64,000 nucleotides of DNA from Marinobacterium sedimentorum (GCF_024267675.1 NZ_JALDYX010000008.1:105332-169331); one strand, 5' to 3'; counted from the stretch's first letter, positions 10,401 through 19,222 are shown. Program-made: numbers and translations. Notes: generated from the sequence alone by a model not told the origin.

Positions 10401-10838
10401 GCGGGCCTGAAAGGGCACGACTATCTGCGTGGCTGGATACTGCACCTGGTCGCTTCTGCCGGCGCAGGTCTGAAGGGCTGTCAGTATCTGGGGGTGGATC
10501 GCAAGGCCGGCGTCACGACGCTGCGTTTTAAACCCATCGACCGGGCCACAGCGGTGGCGGCGCTGAACCGCTTGCTGGCGGGCTATCGCCGCGGCCTGCG
10601 GGAGCCTCTGGCGCTGGCCCCGAATACTGCCTGGGCCTGGCTTACCGAGGAAGACAAGGATCAGGCGCTGCAGCGGGCGCGGAGTGCCTTCAACACCGGC
10701 TATCTGGTGCCGGGGGAGGGAGACGATCCTTACATTGCCAGGGCCTGGCCCGATTTCGAGTCCATCAGCGTGCAGCTGCCCTCCCTGAGCGAGCAACTGT
10801 TCGGTGATCTTGTCGCTTACATTGAGGAGGAGTCCTGA
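7473..10838 (+). CDS. recC: Exodeoxyribonuclease V gamma subunit RecC
   Basis: RecC is the scaffold of the RecBCD helicase-nuclease, which processes DNA double-strand ends and recognises Chi as single-stranded DNA passes through it. The 1121-residue protein begins MLQIYHSHSLTNLKDLL and has ETILVQSPGMAQWLKLEMA near the N-terminus, typical of RecC, plus the inactive helicase fold (PFRVVCLLGMNEGVYPR). The length equals the E. coli protein. The start at 7473 follows CAGGGACAGGAC and is preferred over an in-frame ATG at 7419. It begins the recC-recB-recD operon; recB starts two bases after its stop. Confidence 0.95.
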   Translation: MLQIYHSHSLTNLKDLLVLLIERDPLPDPFQDETILVQSPGMAQWLKLEMAAGLGIAAAVQFPLPATFLWESFAALLPEVPERSAYRKEAMTWKLMDLLPPLLPLEEFLPLRQYLQNDEAGFKRYQLCGKIADIFDQYLVYRPDWIEAWDRSEAVPAPLGDQAWQPLLWRALVAKTQALGQPHWHRANMQQTFVKALAARTPQGLSSRLFVFGISALPQTFLQALQALGQRIDVHLMILNPCRHYWGDIIDPAYLAKLSRRLFKSGTARAESAGQAGAADGRQGQLFAADPTGYLESGNPLLASMGKLGRDYLHQLQDMELTGFDFFELPGEELQVPDRLLGFVQRDILELEDRSLEPPGRQDSGYKTVLSPADRSLQLHSCHSPLRELEVLQDQILALFEADPSLAPRDIIVMMPDVAAYAPHIEAVFGSARYERRIPFAISDRSLQQESPLLQSFLALLQLPQSRLRVSEVLDLLEVPATLRRFGLDDEGFDQLRAWIEQAGVRWGLDASQRESLALPAFEQNSWRFGLRRMLAGYALMDDTDLWQEQAPYGEIEGLGAVLLGPLADFIDLLEQTCALFRGARPVADWVSEINRLLQACYAPDEEDELALSQVRRVLENLHQELADAASEEPLGAEILVDYLAQSLGEQRSSQRFMVGPVNFCTLMPMRSIPFRVVCLLGMNEGVYPRTLAPMGFDLIARHPRRGDRSRRDDDRYLFLEAMLSARDLLYISYIGRSIQDNRERVPSVLVSELLEYSTQGFVLPEHLDQSPENSARALRQALVTEHPLTAYSERYFNAESPQLFSYAAQWLPAACSQSGAVEPFCATPLTAEPVADLELDELLGFYRNPCRYFFQRRLRVSFYEQGVDTLDEEPFALDGLEGYGLKQQILQAQLRAEPLDLLARRLMAQGGLPVGKAGTRLLDRHRTDVAPLAQALQPLLASPATRHELGLELDDCLLSGWLDGVHDGCLIRYRPAGLKGHDYLRGWILHLVASAGAGLKGCQYLGVDRKAGVTTLRFKPIDRATAVAALNRLLAGYRRGLREPLALAPNTAWAWLTEEDKDQALQRARSAFNTGYLVPGEGDDPYIARAWPDFESISVQLPSLSEQLFGDLVAYIEEES

Positions 10839-10840
10839 GC

Positions 10841-13800
10841 ATGGCCGCCCATAAAATACTGGATTCCCTGAGTTTTCCGCTGCACGCCATGCGCCTGATC
10901 GAGGCCAGCGCCGGCACCGGCAAGACCTACACCATCGCTGCGCTCTATCTGCGCCTGCTGCTGGGCCACGGTGCCAAGGGCAGCGCCCACGCAAGGCCGC
11001 TGGATGTTGATGAAATCCTGGTGGTGACCTTTACCGAGGCTGCGACTGAAGAACTGCGCGACCGTGTGAGGGCGCGCATCCAGGAGGCGCGCCGGGCCTT
11101 TATGCGTGGTGCCAGTGATGATGTCTTTATTCAGGGGCTGCTGGCGGATACGCCGGATCACGCCGGTGCCGCAAGGCTGCTGGGCGATGCCGCGCGCAAC
11201 ATGGATCAGGCGGCCATATTCACCATCCATGGTTTTTGTCAGCGCATGCTCAAGCAGCATGCATTTGAAAGCGGCAGCCTGTTCGATACAGAACTGGAGC
11301 AGGATGATGCGCCGCTGCTGCACGAGGCCATGCTCGACTACTGGCGCCAGCGAGTCTATACCTTGCCCGATGCCCTGGCCGACGAAGTGCTGTCGCTCTG
11401 GGCCGAGCCCAGCCGGCTGCTGAAGGAAATTCGCCCCCATCTGGCCACTGATGGCCTGCGGCTGGAGCCGGATCTGGCAGGGGTTGATCTGCTTGAGCAG
11501 TGGCAAAAACAGGCTGCGCGCGTTACCGCCTTCAAGCAGGCCTGGCGCAGTAATACGGACGATCTGCTGGCCTTGCTGGAAGCGGCTGATCTGAACGGCA
11601 ACAGTTACCGCAAGGCCTCGATTCCCGGCTGGCTGCAGGCCATTGACGATTACTGCGAATCGGCCCAGGTGTTGCCGGATAGCAAGCTGAACGAAGTGCT
11701 GGAGCGCTTTTGCCAGAGCCGTCTGCAGGAAAAAACCAAAAAGAACGGTGTCACGCCCGAGCATCCGCTGTTTGAACGGCTGGATGACCTCTGTGCCAGC
11801 TGGGCACCGCTGCGCGAACTGATCCTTACCGAGGCGCTGCACGAGGTGCGCCTGCGTCTGGCGCACAACAAGCAGCAGCGCCGGGTGCAGGGGTTTGACG
11901 ATCTGCTCAGCGGCCTCGACCGCGCCCTGGCTTCTGTTGCGGGGGAGCGTCTGGCGACGGCCATTCGCGAGCAGTACCCCGTCGCCCTGATCGATGAATT
12001 CCAGGATACAGACCCGCAGCAGTACCGCATCTTCAGCACTCTTTATGCAGATGCCTCAGAATGTGGCCTGTTCATGATCGGCGACCCCAAGCAGGCGATC
12101 TATGCCTTTCGCGGTGCCGATATCTTTACCTATATTCAGGCGCGTCGGGCGGTGGCGGATCACTACACGCTTGAGACCAACTGGCGCTCGGGCCAGAAGA
12201 TGGTGGATGCGGTCAACCGGCTCTTTGCCCGCCACGACGCGCCCTTTATCTATGACGAAGACATTCCCTTTGTGTCGGTGCGGGCTGCCGCCCATGCCGA
12301 CAAGAAACCGCTGAAACTGCAGGGCGACCTGGTGCCGGCTATGACGCTCTGGCATCTGCCCGGCGAGCCTATTGCCAAGGCCGATTACCTGGCTTATTTT
12401 GCCGCCAGCTGCGCCAGTCAGGTGGTTACGCTGCTGGAGGGGGAGGCGACTCTGGGCGATAGGGCGCTGGAGGCGGCGGATCTGGCGGTGCTGGTGCGGG
12501 ATCGCTACGAGGCGGCGGCGGTGCAGCGCGAACTGCAGCGGCGCAATGTGCCTTCTGTGTATCAGTCGGGCCGCGACAGTGTCTTCAGCACCCAGGAGGC
12601 CGTGGATCTGTATCGCATTTTGCAGGCCGTGCAGGAGCCACAGCAGGAACGCTATCTGCGTACGGCCCTGGCCAGTGCACTCTTGCTGCAGGATGCCGAA
12701 GCGCTGAACGCCCTGAATGAGGATGAGCGCTGCTGGGAGGCGCTGGTGGCGCAGTTTATGGACTATCACCTGCGCTGGCTGAATCTGGGGGTGCTGGCGA
12801 TGGTGCATCAGCTGCTGGAGCAGCGAAAGCTCGCGCCAGCCTTGCTGGCGCTGCCGGACGGTGAGCGCCGCCTGACGGACCTGCTGCATCTGGCGGAGCT
12901 GCTGCAGGAAGCCAGTCAGCAGCTGGAGGGTATGCCGGGTCTGATGCGCTGGTTTGGCGAGCACCTGCAAAACCCCAATAGCGCCAGTACCGCGCAGCAG
13001 CTGCGGCTCGAAAGCGATCGCAACCGCGTTACCCTGGTGACCATACACAAGTCCAAGGGGCTGGAGTATCCGGTGGTGCTGTTGCCCTTTCCCAACAGTT
13101 ACCGGGTCGCATCCACCGCCCTGTATCACGATGAGGCCCAAGGCACTGTGCTGGATCTCAGCGCGGCCAGGGAATCCATGGAGCAGGCCGACGGCGAGCG
13201 CCTGGCCGAGGATCTGCGCCTGCTCTATGTGGCACTGACCCGCTCGGTGCATGCCTGCTACCTGGGCATCAGTGATATCAGGCTCGGCAGTGGCAAGAAA
13301 AGTGTGCTGCCGGCCAGTGCGCTGGGGTACCTGTTGCTGCGTGGTGCCAAACCCGCCGAGCTGCGCAGCTGTCTGGAGGATTTCGCCAGCGCTGCGGGTA
13401 TCTCGTTATGTGAGCCACCGTTGCACGAGCGCAGCCTGCAGACGCCCTTGCAGGGGGAAGTAACACTGCAGGCGCGGGCGTTTCGCACCGCCATTCTGCG
13501 CGACTGGCGTATTGCCAGCTATTCCGGGCTCAGTTCCCATGGCCGTAGCCAAACTCTCACCGAGCTGCCGGGGCTGGATCTGGAGGTCGTTGCCGAGGCC
13601 GATAGCCCGGCGCCCCTGATCGAGCAGGCGGATATATTCAGTTTTCCCAAGGGTGCCCGCGCGGGCACCTTCCTGCACGGGCTCTTCGAGCAGCTGGACT
13701 TCCCCGATGCCAGTGGGGCTTTATTGGCGCAGGTGGTGCAGCAGCGTCTGCAGCTGGAGGGCTACGATCCCCTGTGGCAGCCCGTGCTGGAGCAGCTGGT

Positions 13801-14368
13801 GGCCGATGTACTGGATGCACCTCTGGACAGCGAAAGTCTGTGTCTGCGCCAGGTGGCCGCTGCCGATCGGCTGGTGGAGCTGGAGTTCCTGTTGCCGGTG
13901 GCAGGACTTGACTGCCGCGCCCTGAACCTTTTGCTGGCCGAGGGCGATGCGCTCTCGGCCAGGGCTGGCCTGCTGCAGTTTGACCGCGTGCAGGGCATGC
14001 TCAAGGGGTTTATCGACCTGGTGTTCCGTATCGATGAGCGTTATTACATCGCCGATTATAAGTCCAACCATCTGGGACATGACACTCAAGCCTATGCACA
14101 GGACGCACTGGAGGGCGCCATGCTCGAGCACCGCTACGATCTGCAGTATCAGCTCTACACCCTGGCGCTGCACCGGCTGCTGCGCCAGCGCCTGCCGGAT
14201 TACGATTACGACACCCATATGGGCGGTGTCTTCTATCTGTTTGTGCGCGGTATGCGTGCCGGTGCCCGGGAGCGCACTGGCGTGTTTCAGAGCCGGCCTG
14301 ACAAGGCCCTGATCGAATCCCTGGACCGGCTCTTTGCCGGCCAGAGCCTAACCCTGGCGGAGGTCTGA
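10841..14368 (+). CDS. recB: Exodeoxyribonuclease V beta subunit RecB
   Basis: RecB is the 3'-5' SF1A helicase and the only nuclease of RecBCD, and loads RecA after Chi. The 1175-residue protein has Walker A EASAGTGKTYT at residues 20-30, an SF1 motif II-like LIDEFQDTDPQQYRIF near 385, and motif VTIHKSKGLEYPVV near 735. The C-terminal nuclease domain carries YYIADYKSNHLG near residue 1070, with the catalytic Asp and Lys. It lies between recC (2-base gap) and recD (3-base gap), so the three subunits are translationally linked. Confidence 0.96.
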   Translation: MAAHKILDSLSFPLHAMRLIEASAGTGKTYTIAALYLRLLLGHGAKGSAHARPLDVDEILVVTFTEAATEELRDRVRARIQEARRAFMRGASDDVFIQGLLADTPDHAGAARLLGDAARNMDQAAIFTIHGFCQRMLKQHAFESGSLFDTELEQDDAPLLHEAMLDYWRQRVYTLPDALADEVLSLWAEPSRLLKEIRPHLATDGLRLEPDLAGVDLLEQWQKQAARVTAFKQAWRSNTDDLLALLEAADLNGNSYRKASIPGWLQAIDDYCESAQVLPDSKLNEVLERFCQSRLQEKTKKNGVTPEHPLFERLDDLCASWAPLRELILTEALHEVRLRLAHNKQQRRVQGFDDLLSGLDRALASVAGERLATAIREQYPVALIDEFQDTDPQQYRIFSTLYADASECGLFMIGDPKQAIYAFRGADIFTYIQARRAVADHYTLETNWRSGQKMVDAVNRLFARHDAPFIYDEDIPFVSVRAAAHADKKPLKLQGDLVPAMTLWHLPGEPIAKADYLAYFAASCASQVVTLLEGEATLGDRALEAADLAVLVRDRYEAAAVQRELQRRNVPSVYQSGRDSVFSTQEAVDLYRILQAVQEPQQERYLRTALASALLLQDAEALNALNEDERCWEALVAQFMDYHLRWLNLGVLAMVHQLLEQRKLAPALLALPDGERRLTDLLHLAELLQEASQQLEGMPGLMRWFGEHLQNPNSASTAQQLRLESDRNRVTLVTIHKSKGLEYPVVLLPFPNSYRVASTALYHDEAQGTVLDLSAARESMEQADGERLAEDLRLLYVALTRSVHACYLGISDIRLGSGKKSVLPASALGYLLLRGAKPAELRSCLEDFASAAGISLCEPPLHERSLQTPLQGEVTLQARAFRTAILRDWRIASYSGLSSHGRSQTLTELPGLDLEVVAEADSPAPLIEQADIFSFPKGARAGTFLHGLFEQLDFPDASGALLAQVVQQRLQLEGYDPLWQPVLEQLVADVLDAPLDSESLCLRQVAAADRLVELEFLLPVAGLDCRALNLLLAEGDALSARAGLLQFDRVQGMLKGFIDLVFRIDERYYIADYKSNHLGHDTQAYAQDALEGAMLEHRYDLQYQLYTLALHRLLRQRLPDYDYDTHMGGVFYLFVRGMRAGARERTGVFQSRPDKALIESLDRLFAGQSLTLAEV

Positions 14369-14371
14369 GCG

Positions 14372-16201
14372 ATGCAGATACTGAGCCTGTTACAGAGCGC
14401 AGTTATACCCGGTGGTCTGCGCTCGCTGGATGTGCAGTTTGCGCGCTTTCTGCACCAGACCGGCCAGTGCCAGGAGCCCAATTTGCTGCTGCTGGCGGCG
14501 CTCGCCAGTTTTGAGCTGGGGCGCGGCAATGTCTGTCTGCCGCTGGCAGCGGTGCCTGATCTGCTGCACAGCCTTGCACCTGGCCTGGGTGAGCAGCTGC
14601 GGCCCTGGTTCAGTGGTACACCGGACCCGGCTGTCGGCGGTGCTGTGCTCTCCGGCGGCGAGCGTCTGACGCCGCTGGTGCTGGAGCTGGACCGGCTCTA
14701 TCTGCAGCGCTACTGGCGTTTCGAGCGTGACGTCGCCGGTTTTCTGTTGCAGCGCAGCGAGCCGCTGAATGTTGATCCCAATGCACTCAGGGCTTCGCTG
14801 GAACTGCTGTTTGGCGCAGGTACTGCGGCGCCAGACTGGCAGATGGTGGCCGCTGCGGTGGCGGTGAACCGGCGCTTCTCGGTCATCAGCGGCGGGCCTG
14901 GTACCGGCAAGACCACCACGGTGATCAAGTTGCTGGCGCTCTATATCGAGCAACAGCTGGCGGCGGGGGCCAAGCCGCGCATTCGCCTCGCGGCGCCGAC
15001 CGGCAAGGCCGCGGCCCGCATGGCGGAGTCCATCTCGGCGGCACGGGCAGGACTCGGGCTTGCCGACGAGGTTGCCCGCCTGATCCCGCAGGACGCCTCG
15101 ACCCTGCACCGGCTGCTGGGCGTGCGTCCGGGCAGTCGCGGCTTTCGGCATAACGCCGACAACCCGCTGCATCTGGATCTGCTGATCGTGGATGAAGCCT
15201 CGATGGTGGATCTGCCGATGATGGCGCGGTTGCTGGCGGCATTGCCAGACAGTGCGCGGCTGATCCTGATCGGTGACCGGGATCAGCTGGCCTCGGTGGA
15301 GGCGGGCAGTGTGCTGGGGGATATCTGCAGCTGGGCCGGCGAGTTGCGTTATGGCCAGGCGCAGGCCGACTATCTGGCCCAGGCCTGCACGCTCGATAGT
15401 GCCCTGCTGCTAGCGCAGGACGCAAGACCCATCGCGGATTCCCTGGCGCAGCTGCGCACCAGCTACCGCTTTGGTGCGGATAGCGGTATCGGGCGTCTGG
15501 CCCGGGCGGTCAATCAGGGGGATGCGGCGCAGTTTGAGGCGTTGTGGCAGGGGACCTTTGCCGATATTGCCTGGCACGGGCTCGATTCTGCCGGCTATCA
15601 GACGCTGATTGATCGCTGTGTCCAGGGTTACCGGGAGTATCTGCAGGCGATAGCGGCACAGCAGCCGGCGGCGCTGGTGCTGGCGGCATTCAATCGTTTT
15701 CAGCTGCTCTGTGCGTTGCGCAACGGGCCTTATGGTGTGGCGGGTCTGAATGAACGTATCGAGCAGGCACTGGCCGCCGCCAGGCTGATTGTCACCGGCG
15801 CAAGCTGGTATGCCGGGCGGCCGGTGATCGTCACGCGCAACGACAGGGCGCTGGATCTATTCAACGGCGATATCGGTATCACCATGGCCAATGCCGAGGG
15901 TGAGTTGCGGGTCTGGTTTGATCAGGGTGGCGAGGTGCGGGCACTGTTGCCCAGTCGCATGCCGGAACATGACACTGTCTATGCCATGACGGTGCATAAG
16001 TCGCAGGGGTCTGAGTTCGATCAGACGCTGCTGTTGTTGCCACCAGAGGATGCGCCGGTGCTGACGCGGGAATTGCTGTATACGGGGATTACGCGGGCGC
16101 GCAAACAGTTTGAGCTTTATGCGCCGGATTATCTGCTGAAGAGGGTCATTGCGCGGCGTACGCAGCGGGCCAGCGGTCTGGCTGGCCGGCTATGGGGCTA
16201 A
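14372..16201 (+). CDS. recD: Exodeoxyribonuclease V alpha subunit RecD
   Basis: RecD is the fast 5'-3' SF1B helicase of RecBCD and controls its nuclease and RecA-loading modes. The 609-residue length matches the RecBCD-type RecD rather than the longer stand-alone RecD2. Visible motifs are Walker A GGPGTGKTTT near residue 175, LLIVDEASMVD near 270, and motif V/VI elements YAMTVHKSQGSEFDQ and YTGITRARK near the C-terminus. It is the last gene of the recCBD operon and converges on a very small minus-strand gene 12 bases on. Confidence 0.95.
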   Translation: MQILSLLQSAVIPGGLRSLDVQFARFLHQTGQCQEPNLLLLAALASFELGRGNVCLPLAAVPDLLHSLAPGLGEQLRPWFSGTPDPAVGGAVLSGGERLTPLVLELDRLYLQRYWRFERDVAGFLLQRSEPLNVDPNALRASLELLFGAGTAAPDWQMVAAAVAVNRRFSVISGGPGTGKTTTVIKLLALYIEQQLAAGAKPRIRLAAPTGKAAARMAESISAARAGLGLADEVARLIPQDASTLHRLLGVRPGSRGFRHNADNPLHLDLLIVDEASMVDLPMMARLLAALPDSARLILIGDRDQLASVEAGSVLGDICSWAGELRYGQAQADYLAQACTLDSALLLAQDARPIADSLAQLRTSYRFGADSGIGRLARAVNQGDAAQFEALWQGTFADIAWHGLDSAGYQTLIDRCVQGYREYLQAIAAQQPAALVLAAFNRFQLLCALRNGPYGVAGLNERIEQALAAARLIVTGASWYAGRPVIVTRNDRALDLFNGDIGITMANAEGELRVWFDQGGEVRALLPSRMPEHDTVYAMTVHKSQGSEFDQTLLLLPPEDAPVLTRELLYTGITRARKQFELYAPDYLLKRVIARRTQRASGLAGRLWG

Positions 16202-16213
16202 GCCCGGCGGCGG

Positions 16214-16348
16214 CTAGCGCCGGGGCCTGCGGTCTTCCCGTACCCGTATCGGGATAAGGCGGGGTTCTGGCCTGGCGCGGTGCTTGGCGGATGTTGCCAG
16301 TATCATCAGGCCACCTGCAAGTAACGCGAGTATTGTCAGTGTGAGCAT
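16214..16348 (-). CDS. Predicted 44-aa single-pass membrane peptide
   Basis: An ATG at 16348 sits behind GGAGGCATGC on the minus strand, an ideal Shine-Dalgarno match, and a 44-codon frame runs to TAG at 16214-16216. Residues 1-18 (MLTLTILALLAGGLMILA) form one hydrophobic span. The rest is Arg/Pro-rich (17 residues ending REDRRPRR), giving a positive cytoplasmic tail. No family is recognised. It is convergent with recD and lies 144 bases downstream of grxA on the same strand. Confidence 0.5.
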   Translation of the reverse strand: MLTLTILALLAGGLMILATSAKHRARPEPRLIPIRVREDRRPRR

Positions 16349-16492
16349 GGCATGCCTCCGTTTCCGACATAGTGTGCTGTGAATCAGCGCATGCGCCGGG
16401 CCTTGTGCCCGAACAACATACTCCTTTGTACCAGTTCTGCGCCCACTATGACAGCGCCGGGTGGCGCTGAGGTGCCTTGGCTGCGGGTCAAG

Positions 16493-16735
16493 TTATGCCT
16501 GGGTCTGTTGCAGCAGGCGCGCAAATTCAGTGTAGCCGCCGATGTGCTGCTGGCCATGAAATATCTGCGGTACCGTGATTACAGGCTTGCCGATGGTCTT
16601 TTCCAGATCGGCCTTGCTGATACCCTCACGCTGAATATCGATATAGCGATAGTTGAGGGATTTGATGTCGCACAGCTCTTTGGCGCGGCGGCAGTAGCCG
16701 CAGCCTTCACGCCCGAAAATGGTAATGCGTTCCAT
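16493..16735 (-). CDS. Glutaredoxin (GrxA-like)
   Basis: An 80-residue thiol-disulfide oxidoreductase using glutathione. The order TIFGREGCGYCRRAKEL, then GKPVITVPQIF with the cis-Pro, then QQHIGGYTEFA closely follows E. coli GrxA, which reduces ribonucleotide reductase and OxyR. The active site is CGYC rather than the common CPYC. The start at 16735 follows AGGAGCACCACC and excludes a longer in-frame start at 16795. It lies 82 bases after nsrR on the same strand, which suggests a shared stress-related transcript, though that is inference. Confidence 0.88.
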   Translation of the reverse strand: MERITIFGREGCGYCRRAKELCDIKSLNYRYIDIQREGISKADLEKTIGKPVITVPQIFHGQQHIGGYTEFARLLQQTQA

Positions 16736-16817
16736 GGTGGTGCTCCTGTCAGTCAGTGCCGGCCAGTAAAACACAGGGGCTGGAAGTGCGACCAATTGGA
16801 CATCGCAATGGGGATGA

Positions 16818-17273
16818 TTATCGCAGGCTATCGCTGGGGGGCTGGGGCGCGAGTTGCAATACCTGCTCGAGCCAGTCGGTGTCGTGCAGCAGATCGCGCA
16901 GGCGGTACTGGTTCATGTATTCGATCATGTGGTGCAGGGACGCGGCCAGAATCTGGCGCCAGCGGCACTGCGCCGACAGTATGCATGCGGGCTGCTCGCA
17001 GCGCGCCAGTTCAGTATCGGTTTCAAACGAGGCCACCAGGTCGCCCATGCGGTAGTCCAAAGTGTCGGTATTGATCATCATGCCACCGTGGCGGCCACGA
17101 ACCGTGGTGATCAGGCCCTGGGCGGCAAAGCGGTTGACGATTTTGGCCAGGTTGTTGGGTGAGATATCCAGGGCAGACGCCAGCTGTGCGACGGTGCAGA
17201 GTTTGCTCCGAGGGGCTGTGGCAAGATAGATGAGTACGCGTATGGCGTAGTCGGTCTGCTTGGTGAGTTGCAT
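16818..17273 (-). CDS. nsrR: Rrf2-family nitric-oxide-sensing repressor NsrR
   Basis: NsrR is a dimeric repressor whose Fe-S cluster reacts with nitric oxide, releasing NO-detoxification genes. The 151-residue protein has an Rrf2 winged helix (MQLTKQTDYAIRVLIYLA; the recognition helix around ISPNNLAKIVNRFA; the wing VRGRHGGMMI) and three cluster cysteines in ARCEQPACILSAQC. The C-x4-C-x5-C spacing is the NsrR pattern and separates it from IscR. A good promoter with a candidate NsrR half-site lies just upstream, consistent with autoregulation. The likely hmp/nor targets are not in the window. Confidence 0.85.
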   Translation of the reverse strand: MQLTKQTDYAIRVLIYLATAPRSKLCTVAQLASALDISPNNLAKIVNRFAAQGLITTVRGRHGGMMINTDTLDYRMGDLVASFETDTELARCEQPACILSAQCRWRQILAASLHHMIEYMNQYRLRDLLHDTDWLEQVLQLAPQPPSDSLR

Positions 17274-17313
17274 AGGTCTGGCGTCGACTGATCATGTATT
17301 GCACAGGCGTCGC

Positions 17314-17342
17314 ATTATCTATGCACCTTAATGAATATTCAA
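17314..17342 (-). promoter_or_regulatory. nsrR promoter with candidate NsrR half-site
   Basis: On the minus strand TTGAAT (17337-17342) and GATAAT (17314-17319) are separated by 17 bases and would start RNA about 35 bases before the nsrR ATG. Between them lies AAGGTGCATAG (17319-17329), close to the AAGATGCAT half-site of NsrR operators. The second half is not evident, so autoregulation is tentative. Confidence 0.5.
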
Positions 17343-17433
17343 TCAAAAACGCACTGGGTGGAAAAATAATCGACGCGGAATAGCGACAGTCTGCTATTGA
17401 CTGTCGCTACCCTGGCAAGGGCCTGCTGGGGAG

Positions 17434-18039
17434 TCAGAACCAGTCGGCATTGCGTTTTCGGCGTTTCGGGAAGTAGGGGATCAGCAGTCCGAGCAGGACG
17501 CCACCCAGAGCCACCAGGCCACCGTGGGTGAGCCAGCGCATCAGGTTGCTGTCGTCCATGTTCTCGATCTGGTTGTTCAGGTCCTTGATCTGGCGATTAA
17601 GCTGGTCACGCTCGCCATCGTAGGACTGGTTGCGGGTCTTGATATCGGTCAGTTCCGAGCGCAGCCGTACAATCTCATCGGCCTGCTGTACAACCGTGGT
17701 ACTTTTTTCATTCAGGGCGGACTGCAGCTCGGGCAAGCGGGCCAGGGTGCTTTGCCCTTCGGTGATCTGATCACCGGGCAGCCAGCCTGTACGGCCGTTT
17801 TCAAGCTTGACCTGGACATAGTCGGTGCTGGCGTCGCGCTTGAGAATTTCCACGGCATCGCCGCTGCGAATCCGTCCGGCAATGCGATACTGATTGCTCG
17901 GGCCACTGTGATAGAAGGTGTAAACGTCGTCGGCGACATGGCCTGGTTGAGCGAAAGCTGTCTGCAGGGAAAGGGACGCGAACAGAATGAGGCCAGTGGC
18001 GAGTCGTGTCGGGGTGCGTGAGTCCGGAAGTATAATCAT
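17434..18039 (-). CDS. SH3-domain membrane protein, YgiM (TIGR04211) family
   Basis: About 201 residues from the ATG at 18039. A signal peptide (LATGLILFASLSLQTAFAQP) leads to a bacterial SH3 domain (about 30-95, with YHSGPSNQYRIAGRI and GRTGWLPGDQI). A coiled coil (about 100-170, repeated DLNNQIENMD-type heptads) follows, then a C-terminal membrane span GLVALGGVLLGLLIPY and a basic tail KRRKRNADWF. This is the YgiM layout; the family function is poorly defined and thought to involve the envelope. The start is uncertain because the frame stays open to 18156 without a clear ribosome site. It is divergent from the MscS gene. Confidence 0.75.
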   Translation of the reverse strand: MIILPDSRTPTRLATGLILFASLSLQTAFAQPGHVADDVYTFYHSGPSNQYRIAGRIRSGDAVEILKRDASTDYVQVKLENGRTGWLPGDQITEGQSTLARLPELQSALNEKSTTVVQQADEIVRLRSELTDIKTRNQSYDGERDQLNRQIKDLNNQIENMDDSNLMRWLTHGGLVALGGVLLGLLIPYFPKRRKRNADWF

Positions 18040-18373
18040 TGAGTTTCGAAAGTCGTTGTCCTTGGTTGCCGGGTTGCCTGCCGATGGAGCGGGCTTGAAT
18101 GTGATGCAGCCTGTGCGGTGCAGAGTCTCGGTATCTGACGTATAACCGCTGTCCAAGGTTCCTGATTATAGTTCCGAAAAAAAATCCTGAAACCCTATAG
18201 CGTCACAACGGTTGCGATCGTGGTGGATTTTATTATCCTATGTCGCCATCGGGCGTCATTTGGCCGCGTGGCGGCGTCAGCTTGTCGCGCTAACCCGACA
18301 GTTTGAGGTCTGTTCAAGTGCCGGGGGAGGCTGGAGCGGGCAGAAGTTTTTTTTCAATTTACGGAGAGAGTGT
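18040..18373. other. Intergenic region between ygiM-like and mscS-like genes
   Basis: This 334-base divergent region should hold promoters for both neighbours. I see no confident -35/-10 pair, repeat or small gene. The minus-strand frame of the ygiM-like gene continues to 18156, so part of it could be coding if an upstream start is used. Confidence 0.4.
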
Positions 18374-19189
18374 ATGGATACGTTCTATGCAGATTACATT
18401 GATGCCTATGCTGTGCCCTGGGCGATCAATATTTTCTTTGCGCTGGCCATCTTTCTGGTGGGCCGCGGCTTAGCCAAGCTGGTGCTGAATCTGCTCGACC
18501 GGATTCTGCGCAAGGCCAAGGTTGATCAGATGCTGATCAACTTTATCTGTGCTATCAGCAATGTGCTGATGTTGCTGTTCGTGATTGTTGCTGCGGTGGA
18601 TCAGTTGGGTGTGGATACGACATCGCTGATTGCCGTGGTGGGTGCGGCGGGTTTGGCGGTCGGTCTGGCGCTGCAGGATTCGTTGAAGAACTTCGCCGCT
18701 GGCGTGATGCTGATCGTGTTCCGTCCGTTCAAGGAAGGGGATTTCATAGAGGCCGGCGGGGTGTCGGGAATCGTTGAGCATATTTCGATTTTCAGTACCG
18801 TAATGCGCACCGGCGATAACCGCGAGGTTATGGTACCCAATGGCGGGATCTATGGTGGTGTGATTGTCAATTACTCCAAGCGCGCTACACGTCGCGTTGA
18901 TATGGTGTTTGGAATCGGATATGACGCCGACCTGCTCAAGGCCAAGCGCATCTTCGGCGAAATTCTGGCAGCAGACGAGCGTGTACTGGCTGAGCCTGCG
19001 CCGGTCATTGCCGTGGCTGCACTGGCGGACAGCAGCGTGAATTTCAATGTGCGTCCCTGGGTCAATAGTGTCGATTACTGGCCCGTTCTTTGGGATACCA
19101 CGGAAAAAGTGAAGCTGCGTCTGGACGAGGAAGGTATCAGTATTCCGTTCCCGCAGATGGATGTTCATCTGCACAAACCGACTGCCTGA
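18374..19189 (+). CDS. Small-conductance mechanosensitive channel, MscS family
   Basis: A 271-residue inner-membrane channel that opens under membrane tension to release osmolytes. The ATG at 18374 follows GGAGAGAGTGT, so an in-frame start at 18212 is rejected. Three membrane segments are visible (WAINIFFALAIFLVGRGL; FICAISNVLMLLFVIVAAV; LIAVVGAAGLAVGLALQDSL), the last being the Gly/Ala-rich pore helix TM3. It is followed by the beta domain (FRPFKEGDFIEAGG) and an alpha-beta C-terminal vestibule. The length is close to E. coli MscS. A terminator follows. Confidence 0.92.
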   Translation: MDTFYADYIDAYAVPWAINIFFALAIFLVGRGLAKLVLNLLDRILRKAKVDQMLINFICAISNVLMLLFVIVAAVDQLGVDTTSLIAVVGAAGLAVGLALQDSLKNFAAGVMLIVFRPFKEGDFIEAGGVSGIVEHISIFSTVMRTGDNREVMVPNGGIYGGVIVNYSKRATRRVDMVFGIGYDADLLKAKRIFGEILAADERVLAEPAPVIAVAALADSSVNFNVRPWVNSVDYWPVLWDTTEKVKLRLDEEGISIPFPQMDVHLHKPTA

Positions 19190-19222
19190 TCGGCCCGCGG
19201 TCTGTCACTGAGCGTTGCAATG

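Noticed and set aside
8115..10994. 959-codon open frame on the minus strand
   Set aside because: It lies entirely antisense to recC, a clear family member of full length. The predicted product is Gln/His/Arg-rich low-complexity sequence with no motif. It is a shadow caused by GC-rich codon bias.
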